This document shows, piece after piece, positions 41,491 to 52,599 of a stretch of DNA of 64,000 nt; the stretch's first letter is position 1; each line of letters begins with the position of its first letter. Where the stretch lies: NCBI GenBank assembly GCA_028751875.1, contig CM054140.1, positions 19,784,064 through 19,848,063 of the forward strand, read 5' to 3'. This DNA comes from Rapana venosa (taxonomy: Eukaryota > Mollusca > Gastropoda > Neogastropoda > Muricidae). Both the position numbers and the translations under genes were made by a program. The notes under the pieces were generated by a model, which saw only the letters and a program-made list of their open reading frames with translations, was not told where the DNA came from and ran no database searches.

Positions 41491-42024
41491 GTAATATTTT
41501 AGTTAAACGCGTTTTTAGTTTTTCATGCCAATCCTTGAAGTCATAACTTTATTTCCCAGCAAATTCTGAAATTAAGGTCAGCCATTTTGATTTGACTATG
41601 AATATCTCATTTAAGTTTTAAGGCGCGAATAGCCTTGTTTGTTTTAACAAAAACACACAGTTTAAGCATAACTTAGACAACTATGTCACTAAAGTACAGC
41701 AAGGCCATCAATATTGGGGGGAAAAACGTGGGCAGATTGGGACTGAAATTAAAAGCTTGGGTTCATTTTTTATGCTACCACACTGTCAAAACTACAATAC
41801 TAGGGGAAAAAACCGTCCAGCCAAACAAACGGATCCCCCTAAACTTGAGGCATTTTCCAAGCCAGCATCTGCAAAAGCAGGTATAGGGCACATGTGAGAA
41901 ACTGATATTTTATAATTCGTTATCCATAAACAATGGAGTAAGCTTCTATTTTTTCCCAGTGCAGACATATAATGCAGTACAAAGCTGTGTGTTAAATGTT
42001 GCTGACTTGTGAAGAATGCAGGCA

Positions 42025-42410
42025 TTACCTTGACTTCTTCCATAACTCCTCGAGTTGTGGGGTACCACACTGAAACTCTCAGGCAGTGCAGTGCCGTTTG
42101 GCTAGTGAACCTGGGGGAGCCAATGTCATTCAAGGCCATAGGGTGCATGCTAGTAGTGTTAGTGTCATTCACACCTCTGGTCATAATTGACTTTTTTTTT
42201 ATATTGATGAAACTTTTTTTTTATATTGATGATTAGTTCAGGACTTATTCTTCCTCTTTTCCAAAATCTTATGATTTTATGTGGTTTATCTACTTATTTT
42301 CCCTTTTTATTGTTTTTTGTTCGTTTTTTGGTTTGCTTTTAAATCATGATAATAATCCATAATAAGGGTGGAAACTGGATTGGATGTACAAAACACACAC
42401 CAGTGCTTAT
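42025..42410. mobile_element. Old SINE-F copy and SINE-A-like tail
   Basis: 42025-42200 matches SINE-F blocks (catagggtgcatgct, cattcacacctctggtcata). 42350-42410 resembles a diverged SINE-A tail (gaaactggattggatgtac, accagtgcttattta). Confidence 0.55.
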
Positions 42411-42679
42411 TTACAGGGTTCGCATGCCCCTTGAAAATTACTAAAAATTAATGACCTGTGACAAAAAGATTTAAAATCAAGGCCTATGGTCTTTTATTCA
42501 GCCTCTGATAGTAGCTGAAACGTTGCTTAGATGGTAAAACGTCCAACACGATTGCCTTGTTAAAATTTCATATGTACATTGGAAAAATCTTTGAATTACA
42601 GTACAACACACCACACACATGCACGCACACACTGTTTGACTGTTATGTGCTTATCACACATTTATGTTTTTGTTTTCAG

Positions 42680-42865
42680 ATATTCCTCAGCAGACTCTGA
42701 CCTGCTCACCACAAATGCCACGATTCTTTTGACTTCAACCTCGTTATGCCCGTGTTTTTAAAAGACAAATCGACTATGAAATCCCTTTACAATGCTTATA
42801 AAACGAAGGAACATAAGTCTCACCTGTACGTACCTTTCCCCCCTGCCAAAGCCAAATTTTGTCCC
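42680..42865 (+). other. Possible exon, unrecognised, with two overlapping frames
   Basis: A good acceptor (tttttgttttcag, ending 42679) is followed by a frame reading YSSADSDLLTTNATILLTST. A second frame, offset and longer, reads VMPVFLKDKSTMKSLYNAYK. Possible donors (gtacgt, gtacct) lie near 42830. If real, a frameshift or sequence error separates the two frames. I cannot name a family. Confidence 0.3.
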
Positions 42866-42959
42866 TGAACTTCTGTCTATAGGATTATCCTGTCAGTAGC
42901 CTTCAGTTACTGGGTATCAAGTTGCTGATTGCATCAATACTCTTAGCAAATAGACTCAA

Positions 42960-43905
42960 CTAAAACTTAGGCTAAACTAAACTAAATCTGAAAGTACTGG
43001 AACTTACACCTAAGCCTAAACCTTAAAACTGAGACCTTAACCTTAAAACTTAAACCTTAACCTTAAACCTTAAAACTAAGACCTAAACCTTAAAACTAAA
43101 ACCAAAACCCAAAAGCTAAACTTAAATCTCAAAGCTAAAACCTAAATTTAAAACTAAAACCTAAATCTTAAAGCTGAAACCTAACCTTAAACCTTAAATC
43201 TAAACTTAAATCTTAAAACTAAAACCACAACTTAGACCTTAAAACTAAAACCAACTTAAACCTTAAAATCAAAACCTAAACTTAAAACTTTAAACCTTAA
43301 ACCTAAAACCTAATCCTTAAAGCTAAAACCTAAACCTTAAAGCTAAAACCTAGACCTAAACCTGAGAAGATAAAACCTAAACCTTAAAACTAAAACCTAA
43401 TCCTTAAAACTAAAACCTAAACCTTAAAACTAAAACCTAAAGCTAAGACCTAAACCTTAAAACTAAAACCTAAAGCTAAACCCTAAACCTTAAAACTAAA
43501 ACCTAAAGCTAAAACCTAAACCTTAAAACTAAAACCTAAAGCTAAAACCTAAACCTTAAAACTAAAACCTAAAGCTAAAACCTAAACCTTAAAGCTAAAA
43601 CATAAAGCTAAAACCCAAACCTTAAAACTAAAACCTAAACCTTAAAACTAAAACCTAAACCTTACAGCTAAAACCTAAACCTTACAAACTAAAACCTAAA
43701 CCTTAAAACTAAAAACCTAAGCCTTAAAACTAAAACCTAAACCTTAAAGCTTAAAACCTAAACCTTAAAGCTAAAACCTAAACCTTAAAACTAAAACCTA
43801 AACCTTAAAACTAAAACCTAAACCTTAAAACTAAACCTAAAAGCTAAAACCTAAAACTTTAAACTTAAACCCAAACTTAAACCAAAACCTTAACTTTGAA
43901 AATAA
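42960..43905. repeat. 20-bp satellite (cctaaaccttaaaactaaaa)n
   Basis: Nearly 1 kb of a degenerate 20-bp unit, best ordered between 43300 and 43850, decaying to both sides. It is built from cctaaa blocks but is not a simple telomere repeat. No open frame. Confidence 0.92.
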
Positions 43906-44056
43906 AACAAGATAAACTAACATGAAAAATAAGACTGAGATTAAACTCAGTAAGATATAAAATAGAAGTAATAAAAGATAAAATAAAGCATAGGACTAAA
44001 ATGAAATGAAAAGGGCTGGTGGGAAAATCTGCAAAAAATCGGAGAGCAATTTTAGG

Positions 44057-44217
44057 GACAATGATCTCGGTGTCAAAAAAATCACCACCTACAAAGGCTT
44101 TCAGACAGTGGTTATGTGGGATTGTAAGTTTGTCACCCCCACACTCTTTGAATACATTTCCAAAAACAACCCTTTGTCCCCTTATTACCTTTTATCCCAC
44201 ACGGGTCCTAACCTGGT
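44057..44217 (+). other. Possible coding exon, unrecognised product
   Basis: An open segment runs from a possible acceptor (caattttag) to a perfect donor context AACCTG|gtgagt. It reads VKKITTYKGFQTVVMWDCKF, then TPTLFEYISKNN, and ends SHTGPNL. The composition looks coding, unlike the surrounding repeats, and a frame in this reading continues to 44395 if unspliced. It may belong to a host gene or be a transposase relic; I do not recognise it. Confidence 0.35.
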
Positions 44218-44790
44218 GAGTCATGTGGATCATCTGAGAGTCTTCAGGAGTGAAACTCGCTCCAAGCTGTCGTCTGGGGAAAACGTACCATCAATTTCTT
44301 GCATGCGTAAGTATATGAACTGTGCAGGCACAGCTGAACGACTGTATTATACAGGATTCGGGTGTCACGTTTATAGCCCAAAGTATTGTTTATGAGGAAA
44401 AGTTCAAATCTTAAAACAGTCATTTGGGTTTTAAATTGTAAAGAGCTTGTAATGTTTGCTCGTTGCATACATGGTAGTATGGACATTGGGAATTTGTGGA
44501 GTATCATGGATGTGTTGATAAAAATATATGTGCTTTGTTTGCAAATAATACCCTCACAAGTATGCTGAAGAAGTGGATTCAATAGTTCCAATAATATAGT
44601 TTCATGCTCCATTTCAGTGTCTTAATACCATAACCATTTGAGTCTGACTGAATTTAAGCATGAAAGACTTAAATGAAGAAGCATTGTGAATTGAGTTGTC
44701 AAAGTGACTGAATCAAATACATTACTTTGATATTTGCGCCAATAAAACTTCAGTTTTTTTCAGTCTCACTGATGATGGTTTATTGCTTTC

Positions 44791-44831
44791 AGGGGCTCTG
44801 GGGCTCGTATCTGGTGCCATTGACTTGAGGT
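44791..44831 (+). other. Possible short exon
   Basis: tattgctttcag precedes 41 bases ending GACTTGAG|gtatgt. The borders are good but the piece is too short to judge. Its phase does not follow from the 44.2 kb donor without a stop. Confidence 0.25.
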
Positions 44832-45726
44832 ATGTGATGGCAGCCATCATGGCTTGCGTTTTCTTATAGGGAGGTAAGGTATTCATATTGTTGTGTCCAT
44901 TTTTTTCAGGTTTTATTCATATCTGACAAAACTCTACTACAGATTTTTGTTTTTAACTGTTTGTATTTGTGTCTTTCATCTTACTCTGTTCTGCCTAGCT
45001 AATTTATGACTTAATTTATTAAGTTTATAAGAATGATTTTGAACTTAATTTGGTTTTTAATGTAGCAGTATCAGATTGATGTATAATTTGGCCAAGAAAA
45101 CAATCTTGTTTCTGATTAGGTGTCTCGTGCTTTTTAAAGGGTTGTGGGACTGGAACCAAGTGCCATATGTGTCATGGCAATAATATTGAAATCGATATTT
45201 TTTCTTTTAAAAAGGGATATGCAGTCATGGTAATATCTGAGCTGATAAGCAAAAGTTGTAAAAATGTCTTAGAGGTATGAAGTTATTTTGTATGGCATCA
45301 ATCTTGATTCTAACTAGCAAAGAACAAGATGAATTTAATATGTATTTCCAAAGTTGTTTTGAATTAGTTTCTAAATCACGAGGTCAAATTGTCATTTCAG
45401 CTAATAAAGTTAAAGATGAAATGTAGTAAATATTCTTAAAGAATGACTGAATTTATTATGTTACGAAAGGGCACCATGAAAATTCTGAATTTTGAGCTGA
45501 TATAGAACAAGTTGAATGTAAGAATGTTTTAAAAAATATAATGAATTGATTCTCTTCCGGAATGATGAGATCAAAGCATTCTTATATTTAAGGTAACAAA
45601 GCAAGAGGTGAATTGCAATCTTAAGAGAACAATTGTGATTTGATTCTAAGTGATACCAAATTAGTGTAATGCTTGAGCTAATAAATAATTCATTTTCTCT
45701 GTTACTGATGTCTTCTCTACTTTCAG
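44832..45726 (+). other. AT-rich stretch between candidate exons
   Basis: No dispersed element or conserved frame seen; reads like ordinary intron sequence. Confidence 0.5.
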
Positions 45727-45927
45727 GATTAATTGGACATGGAACAGACATGCCATCAGGCACCTCATCATGTCATCCCTGCAATTGTAATGCAGCAACC
45801 TTAATGGTGGACAAACCATGCATACACAAAATCTCGCCATTGGTGAACCTCCACGCTCTTGCTGAGAGTGGGGTGAAGAAAAAGGAAAACGAAACAAAAA
45901 CATCGTCAGTTGCCGTTGCATGATCAG
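45727..45927 (+). other. Possible exon, partly repeat E-derived
   Basis: Acceptor ctactttcag and donor TCAG|gtaggc bracket 201 bases. One frame is open to TGA just before the donor (GLIGHGTDMPSGTSS...SVAVA). Bases 45805-45860 (ctcgccattggtgaacctcc) match interspersed repeat E, so at least that part is not an old gene. Confidence 0.3.
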
Positions 45928-46124
45928 GTAGGCATTGACTGTGTGACTTCCACTCCATCTGACATAGCATGATGTCTGGTTGTGTCTGGGTCCCTATTGT
46001 CTTCCTCTTTGCCTTCTTTCTCTGTCCAGCTTCTGTCGCTTACTGTTTGTATGTCTGTGCGTGCTTGTCTTTGTCTTCTTTTCCGTTTTTAGGTGTTACT
46101 TTGTCTCCTTCACTGGGCCTTAAT

Positions 46125-46460
46125 TTTTTTCTTTTATTTTGATAATAATGGAACAAACTCCTGTGCTTTTTTTTTTTACATCTAGTCCCTGTGTGTATGC
46201 CGTTTAGTAAATTTTGTCATCCCCTCCCACCGGCAAACTTTCAAAAACCAAAATCGGTTTTAACGTATGCACAAGATGTATTGACTGTGTTCGCACACCG
46301 GACCTGGCTTTATAGTCTCATCCAAAGGACTTTTTGGGGGGAGAGGAGTCAGCACTTTTGTTAACTCCAGAGGAAAAAATCCCCTTGAATGGGATTTGAA
46401 CCCATGTCAAAAGATCTCTAGCGCAATGTGCAATGCTCTAACCACCAGGCTTAACTAGTC
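46125..46460 (-). mobile_element. SINE-A, near full length, diverged, minus strand
   Basis: Tail at left (gataataatggaacaaactc), core tttatagtctcatccaaagg, and a head at right reading, in reverse, aagcctggtggttagagc. About 46460-46830 shows nothing further. Confidence 0.8.
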
Positions 46461-46854
46461 AGCTATAGCATCCACCGACCAGCAGCTGTTGGCTTCATCC
46501 CATTTCATTTCATTACGTTCCTCCCACAACACAGTAACTGTCTTGGGTCAACCGTTATGATGGGCTAGGGTGTTGATACGAGGAACAAAAATAGTGTTGG
46601 TTTTACTCTGCGTAAATTGGTACAGTTTAAACTGAGATTTTAATTTTAATGTGGTGATATGGCCTGTGTGGTCGACAGTACAGGGTTGTAAACAATAATG
46701 ATTGGGTTAGAAAATTTGTATAGTCAGCAGAACTGCCCAAGTCCATGGATTGTAACTGATGGGTTGCAAGTCAGTCTGTAATAATAAGCGGCACCCTTTA
46801 AGGCGAAAAGAATAGAAGTCCTTTTCAGGTGTGTCTGTAAAGCCCAGTAAGTAT

Positions 46855-47430
46855 GCCGCAGCAAGCAAATCCAACAACACTCGGTCAAGAGTGCTAACTT
46901 TAGTATTTTCCTTTTACCTAGTCCAAATGTGGTCAGTTCCTGCTATTTCTGATCCATCGATCTGGAATGACCTCCCTCTCTCTCTTCGCCAAAAGCCTTC
47001 TTATGACGATTTTAAATCCAGTCTCAAGACTTATTTTCAAACCTAAGATTTTCCTCTTCTTGCTACATGTCAAAGCTTTCCCTGCCTTCAACAGCTGAGA
47101 TTCTATCGACCTGTCAGGGTGTGTGACCTGTGTGTGCGTGTGTGCGTGTGTGCGGTGTGTGTGTGTGGGGTTTGGTGTGTGTGTGTGTGTGTGTGTGTGG
47201 TGGCGTGTGCGTGCGTGCATGCGTGCATATTTGGACTTGTTGGAACTATTGTTACTGGTTGTATGACTGTGTGCGTAAGAATGAGTTGAATGCAAGCGCT
47301 TTGATTTGTCTCTGCCAGATATAGTACTATGTAATTTCCATTTATTATTATAATGAGCACCAGCTGGGCTGGTATGGGAGGGAATGGATAGCAGTTAATA
47401 GTGGGGGGAAACCAACTGCTGTGGTGCAGG
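46855..47430 (+). mobile_element. Palindromic-element copy interrupted by a LINE fragment
   Basis: Left part ends ggtcagttcctgctat near 46946. The element resumes at about 47352 with gagcaccagctgggctgg and agtggggggaaaccaac. The LINE piece between splits it at one point, so the LINE came later. Confidence 0.75.
46947..47352 (+). mobile_element. LINE 3' end with reverse-transcriptase ORF C-terminus
   Basis: Bases 46950-47046 encode SIWNDLPLSLRQKPSYDDFK then SSLKTYFQT and stop, the typical WNxLPxxIR...FKxxLKTxLF end of non-LTR retrotransposon ORF2 proteins of the CR1/L2/Jockey sort. A GT-rich 3' UTR follows, then the tail atatagtactatgtaatttc and (TTA)n. 5'-truncated, inactive. Confidence 0.75.
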
Positions 47431-47700
47431 ACATGTCCGATGTTTGCAAACAGCAGTGGCAAAATTTTTTTTTTTAAAGTTTGTGTGGAAATTGAAATCG
47501 GTGTTATTAATTTTTATAACGTTGTTGGTTAGGTCTGTAATCGACAAAAGTAACGGATAGGAGATAATATGCAAGCCTGGTTTTACCCTAATGAGAGGTA
47601 GAAAGAGGGGTAGATACACATGATCGAGTTAAAATAATGAAGCATCGAAAAAAAAGAAAAGTAGGAAAGCTCTAATTTTTTGTCAATATTTTGTTTCCAG

Positions 47701-47830
47701 GATCTCACCCTACTAGACCACAATTAAAGCCCAGCTATTGAAAACGTGATACACATCAAGTACTCGATATTCATCAAAGGTGATGCCTACAGTTCATTGA
47801 AGATGACACCACTAGTCCTATACAGTGAAG
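47701..47830 (+). other. Possible start of a terminal exon
   Basis: The acceptor attttgtttccag precedes sequence with stops in all three frames within 50 bases, so if transcribed it would be 3' UTR or non-coding RNA. It leads straight into the 23-bp minisatellite. Confidence 0.25.
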
Positions 47831-49015
47831 GCAACATCTCACAGACATCAAGGACAACATCTGGCAGACATCAAGGACAAATTCTCCCAGACATCAAGAA
47901 CATAATCTCCGAGACAGTGAGCACATCTACCAGACATGAAGAACATCTACCAGACATGAAGAACATCTCCCAGACATCGAGATCATCTCCCAGACATCAA
48001 GAACACCTCTCAGACATCAAGAACATCTTCCAGACATCGAGATCATCTTATCCCAGACATCGAGAACATCATCTCCCAGACATCGAGAACATCATCTCCC
48101 AGACATCGAGAACATCATCTCCTAGACATCGAGAAAGACATCTACCAGACATCGAAGAAGAAATCTACCAGACATCGAGGAAGACATCTATCAGACATTG
48201 AGGAAGACATCTATCAAACATTGAGGAAGACATCTACCAGACATCGAGGAAGACATCTACCAGACATCGAGGAAGACATCTACCAGACATCGAAGAAGAC
48301 ATCTACCAGACATCGAAGAAGACATCTATCAAACATTGAGGAAGACATCTACCAGACATCGAGGAAGACATCTACCAGACATCGAAGAAGACATCTACCA
48401 GACATCGAAGAAGACATCTACCAGACATCGAGGAAGACATCTACCAGACATCAAAGAAGACATCTACCAGACATCGAAGAAGACACCTACCAGACATTGA
48501 AGAAGACATCTATCAGACTTGAAGAAGACATCTACCAGACATCAAAGAAGACATCCATCAGACATTGAAGAAGACATCTACCAGACATCAAAGAAGACAT
48601 CTACCAGACATTGAAGAAGACATCTACCAGACATCAAAGAAGACATCTATCAGACATCGAAGAAGACATCTACCAGACACCAAAGAAGACATCTATCAGA
48701 CATTGAAGAAATCTACCAGACACCAAAGAAGACATCTACCAGACATCAAAGAAGACATCTACCAGACATCAAAGAAGACATCTACCAGACATCAAAGAGG
48801 ACATCTATCAGACACCAAAGAAGACATCTACCAGACATCAAAGAGGACATCTATCAGACATCAAAGAAGACATCTACCAGACATTGAGGAAGACACCTAT
48901 CAGACATTGAGGAAGGCATCTACCAGACATCAGACAACTTCTACAAGACATCGAAGAGGACCAGTTCTACAGATATCGAGGACAACCTTTACCGGACGTC
49001 GAGGACAACCTTGAG
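47830..49015 (+). repeat. 23-bp minisatellite, about 50 units, open in all forward frames
   Basis: Unit gaagacatctaccagacatc plus gag, with c/t and g/a variants. Because 23 is not a multiple of three, each frame reads the same 23-residue peptide period (EDIYQTSRKTSTRHRGRHLP then DIE). Only two or three breaks occur over 1.2 kb. The reverse strand has a TAG in every unit. No upstream ATG is linked to it. Confidence 0.93.
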
Positions 49016-49079
49016 GACAACTTTTACCAGACGTCGAAGAGTACAACTTCTATCAGACACTCACTGATTGACCCTGATT

Positions 49080-50750
49080 GAGGATGAAGACGCTCTGTGG
49101 TTGAAAACATCCTTAACAAATCCTGAAGCGGACCACACAGATTTTGTAGCGTGGCTTTAAGTGTGAACCTTCAGTAAAAACAGTTACATAAAACATGAGT
49201 CGTGTACACAATAAACGGAACAGTTCACAAAAAGTACAGAAACAAATGAATTCGAATATCGGCTACACTTTTTGCAAAAAAAGCATCTTCCAGTGGCGAT
49301 TTTCCTGAAAAATCTATCCCTGCATTAGAGGCAGAATTGATGACACAAAGTAGCATGCAACATTGAAGCACACACTAGACTAGTAATAAGCCCAGACAAA
49401 TGCAATCGCTAAACCAAACATAAACTGCATGCATCGGCATACACTAGAGCAGCAACAACAAAGTCAAATAAAATTTGCAGTTATATCTTAGTGGACATAC
49501 ATCATCTCACACAGTAGGGCAGTTCTTGCTGTAGACATTAGGCACAAAGAAGGGAAAACTTTTTAATTTTTGAAACTGTAAAATATGTATAAAGCACCTA
49601 TAACTTCCCCCTCCCACCCCCCACCCCCCAAAAAAAAGAAAAATGGGAAGAAGAAAATACAACCAAAAAAAAAAAAGAAAAAGGGGAGGAAAAGAAAAGA
49701 AAAAAAAAGAAAAAAAAGAAAGATTAAGAAAAAAATGGTGCTTTACAATCTGAATGCAGATGAGGTAAAATATATTTTTTAAAAAACTAACAATAAAATT
49801 AAATAGTAGAATCCATTGTCAGACATATGGAAAAATGGTGGAAAATATACTTGTTGGTGATAGAGGTTTTTCTTTGATTTTTTTATATCTGTTTTTGAAC
49901 TTTGCATTTAAAAAATGAAATATGCGATTCATTGCGTCTTTTAAGAGTTGCTGCATTTTATATTTAAGAATTGTCTGTTTGATTCATAGAATTGAATTTT
50001 AACTGAATGAAATTGGAGTGACTGTTGTTTTGTTGTAGTGCGTTCAGAGGATTTATGTTGCATGTTTAGCTGTTAAACTTTGAACATGAAGTAGATCTTG
50101 ATTTTGCGGGTGTGAGAGGGAAGCACCATATCATGTTAACATCCGCGATCGGAGATTCTGTCTTTAAAACTTCTACCTGCTGGTGGCTTTGTGAGCAGAG
50201 CTGATTGAGTGTACCCATCATGAAGTCAGCCTCACAGAGTAACCACTGCACTTTTGCTTTGTTTTGCCAATGACGTCGCAGTTAGAGGGCGATTTTCCAA
50301 CCTTAATTGCATAAATTTGAACACATTATTTTTTCCTCCTCTTTATAAAATAAAAACCTTAGCAGCAAGTGCATTTTGTCATTTTTCAATATATTATTTC
50401 TGTGGCCCAATTTTAGGACTGTCTTATACAGCTTAAATTTTGTTTTTATAAATATATATATTTACTCCAAATTGCCTGGTATGCATTGCGTTGAGATTAT
50501 TGTTGTAAAGTGTGCATGTATAGGTGTAAAGTGTACATGCATAGGAGCGCAGGCATAAGTGTGTGAAGTCAGTTTTCTTTATTCATGGTAAAGCATTAGT
50601 TTTATAGAATGCTGGTTCATCCTGCCCTCAAAACAAAACGTCAGAAAAATGGTATGAAAAACTGCACAAGAAATACTAAGTTTTATAATGAAACGGAAAG
50701 AAAAAGATAAATGAAAATTAGATTACTACATTGATCTTAAAATATGTTTT
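49080..50750 (+). other. AT-rich stretch after the minisatellite, possible 3' UTR
   Basis: No SINE and no convincing gene. An A-rich low-complexity patch lies at 49600-49740. A short frame just after the minisatellite (EDEDALWLKTSLTNPEADHT, ending 49160) looks protein-like but has a stop directly upstream. Confidence 0.4.
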
Positions 50751-50779
50751 TGTGTGATATTTCTTTATCGATAAGTGAA

Positions 50780-52080
50780 CCTGATTAAATCACTGGCAAA
50801 GAAAGTTCTCTTGTTCAAACATATGCTTGATATGTGAGGACTTTCCAGTAGTTCGTCATTTTTAATACAATGAAGTTTACACTTTTTTAAATGACAATCT
50901 GATTAAGCAATTGATTTTAAAATATGCTCTAGTCCTGATATACCATGTTTGTATGGCTGGCAAAAATGTGTAAAGGTTTTAAAAAAAAAAAAGTTTTTGC
51001 ATTCTTTTTAAATGAGACCAAATGATCAGGCAATGCTCTTATATCCTTTCAGATTTGTAGCACTAGCATTATTGTGAATTTATTTTAGTTAAAAAACCCA
51101 ACTGATATCTAATGATAGGCAACACCCATAGGTTGTCATTCTTGTAGTAATGGCATCATTGTGAGTTTTTTGTGTGTTTTTGATTTTTTTTCATTGAGAT
51201 CTAATGATTAGGCAATGCTCCTATGGTCTTTTATACTTGCAGTAGTGGAAATAGTTTATGGTTCTTTGGCATGAGTTTTTTTTAATGAGTCAAATAGATT
51301 GAGAAAATGCCCTTAGCTCGCTATTGCATTCATTTCAATTGGGACTGGAAATATTGTGTGGTGGCTTTTCATGAGAGAAGTGATTTTTTTTTTTTAAAAA
51401 AAGTAAAAACCATATCAAATGATTGGCCTTGAAAAAAACTCATGTCCCAGTGAGGCTTGTAGGACTAGCAGAATTAATGGGATATTTTTCATAACTTTTG
51501 ATTGAGTTGGATCATTCTAGTGTAGAAAATACTCGTGTCCATGCTTATAGGACTAGCTGTAATTTGCTCATTAAAAAATATTTTTGATGTATTTGAATGA
51601 AGATCAATTGATAATTGATGAAATCCTCTTGTCCTTTTTTGATATTCATTGGATTGGGAATGATTTGTGATATTTTTGGTATGAGTGTTTTCCCCCCCCA
51701 TCAGAACTAGAAACATGTTATGGTTGGATTTTAAAGAGTTTGACCTTTGTTGCTTTTATTATTTTTTTTAGATGGTCCAGATTTAATGGTTGGTTGAAAA
51801 AAATGCTAAACATGCCATATTGATGTTTGTATGACTGGTAATTTGTGATGCTTTTTTTTCTTTTCAAAGCCTGCATTTTTCTTTAAATGAACCCAGCTCA
51901 ATGGCTGGTTATGAAAAATGCTCTTGGTCTTATTTCTTATAGGATTTGCAGTAATTTGTCATGCTGTTTTATAAATGTCATAATTTCTCCATCAGATCAA
52001 ATTTGGGAAAATACTTCTTGTCTTATGTCCCGTCTTCAGTTGTTAAATTTAGCGTTGATTTGTGATACTTTGCTCTGAAG
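50780..52080 (+). repeat. Strongly diverged tandem repeat, period about 80-120 bp, at least 12 copies
   Basis: By eye, successive units share the order: aaatgat.aggcaatgct, ctct..gtctt, cttgtaggactagcagtaat, ttgtgat, then T-rich. Clear units start near 51013, 51105, 51195, 51288, 51412, 51508, 51600, 51770, 51890 and 51985, with weaker ones at about 50780 and 50890. Copies are too diverged for an ordinary repeat finder setting to be sure to catch. Confidence 0.7.
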
Positions 52081-52427
52081 TTTTAAAAATGTGGAAAATG
52101 CACTGATATAAAAGATGGGTGCAGGGGCTATATGATTTGCAGTAGAAGTTGTAATAGCTGTAGTAGTTGTAGTAGTAGCAGTGTTGTGCGCGAGCGCAAG
52201 GTTTAAAAAAAAAAGTTTTACAGTACTGTGAGCAAGTTTATGGACTAGTCTACCATTGGTATACCATTCATAATTAGATTTAATGACTGCACTTTCGCAT
52301 TTTTACAGATGAGAAATTTCTTCCATATTTCACAAAACAGGGGGGGGGGGGGGCAGTGAGGCTGCATTAGGCCCTATAGGAAAGGGGTGTTCAAAAGGAG
52401 TGATAGAAACTGTGTTCAGTGAAGGTA

Positions 52428-52434
<7 letters not shown>

Positions 52435-52464
<30 letters not shown>

Positions 52465-52565
52465 AGAGAGAGAGAGAGAGAATCTTTTATTTTATTTTTA
52501 TATCGAGGATAATGGAATAAGCACTTATGTGCTTTTTTACATCCAGTCCCAGTGTGTATGCGTGT
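52435..52565 (-). mobile_element. (GA)n tract with SINE-A tail fragment, minus strand
   Basis: (GA)n at 52435-52480, then tatcgaggataatggaataa and catccagtcccagtgtgtat, the SINE-A tail read in reverse. Same pairing as at the window start. Confidence 0.8.
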
Positions 52566-52599
52566 GTATTAGAGAATGTGTGTGTGTGGAAGTTTTAAG

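Noticed and set aside
49081..49160. Protein-like short frame EDEDALWLKTSLTNPEADHT ending at TAA
   Set aside because: A stop lies just upstream in frame and no join to a coding exon could be shown; kept only as a remark.
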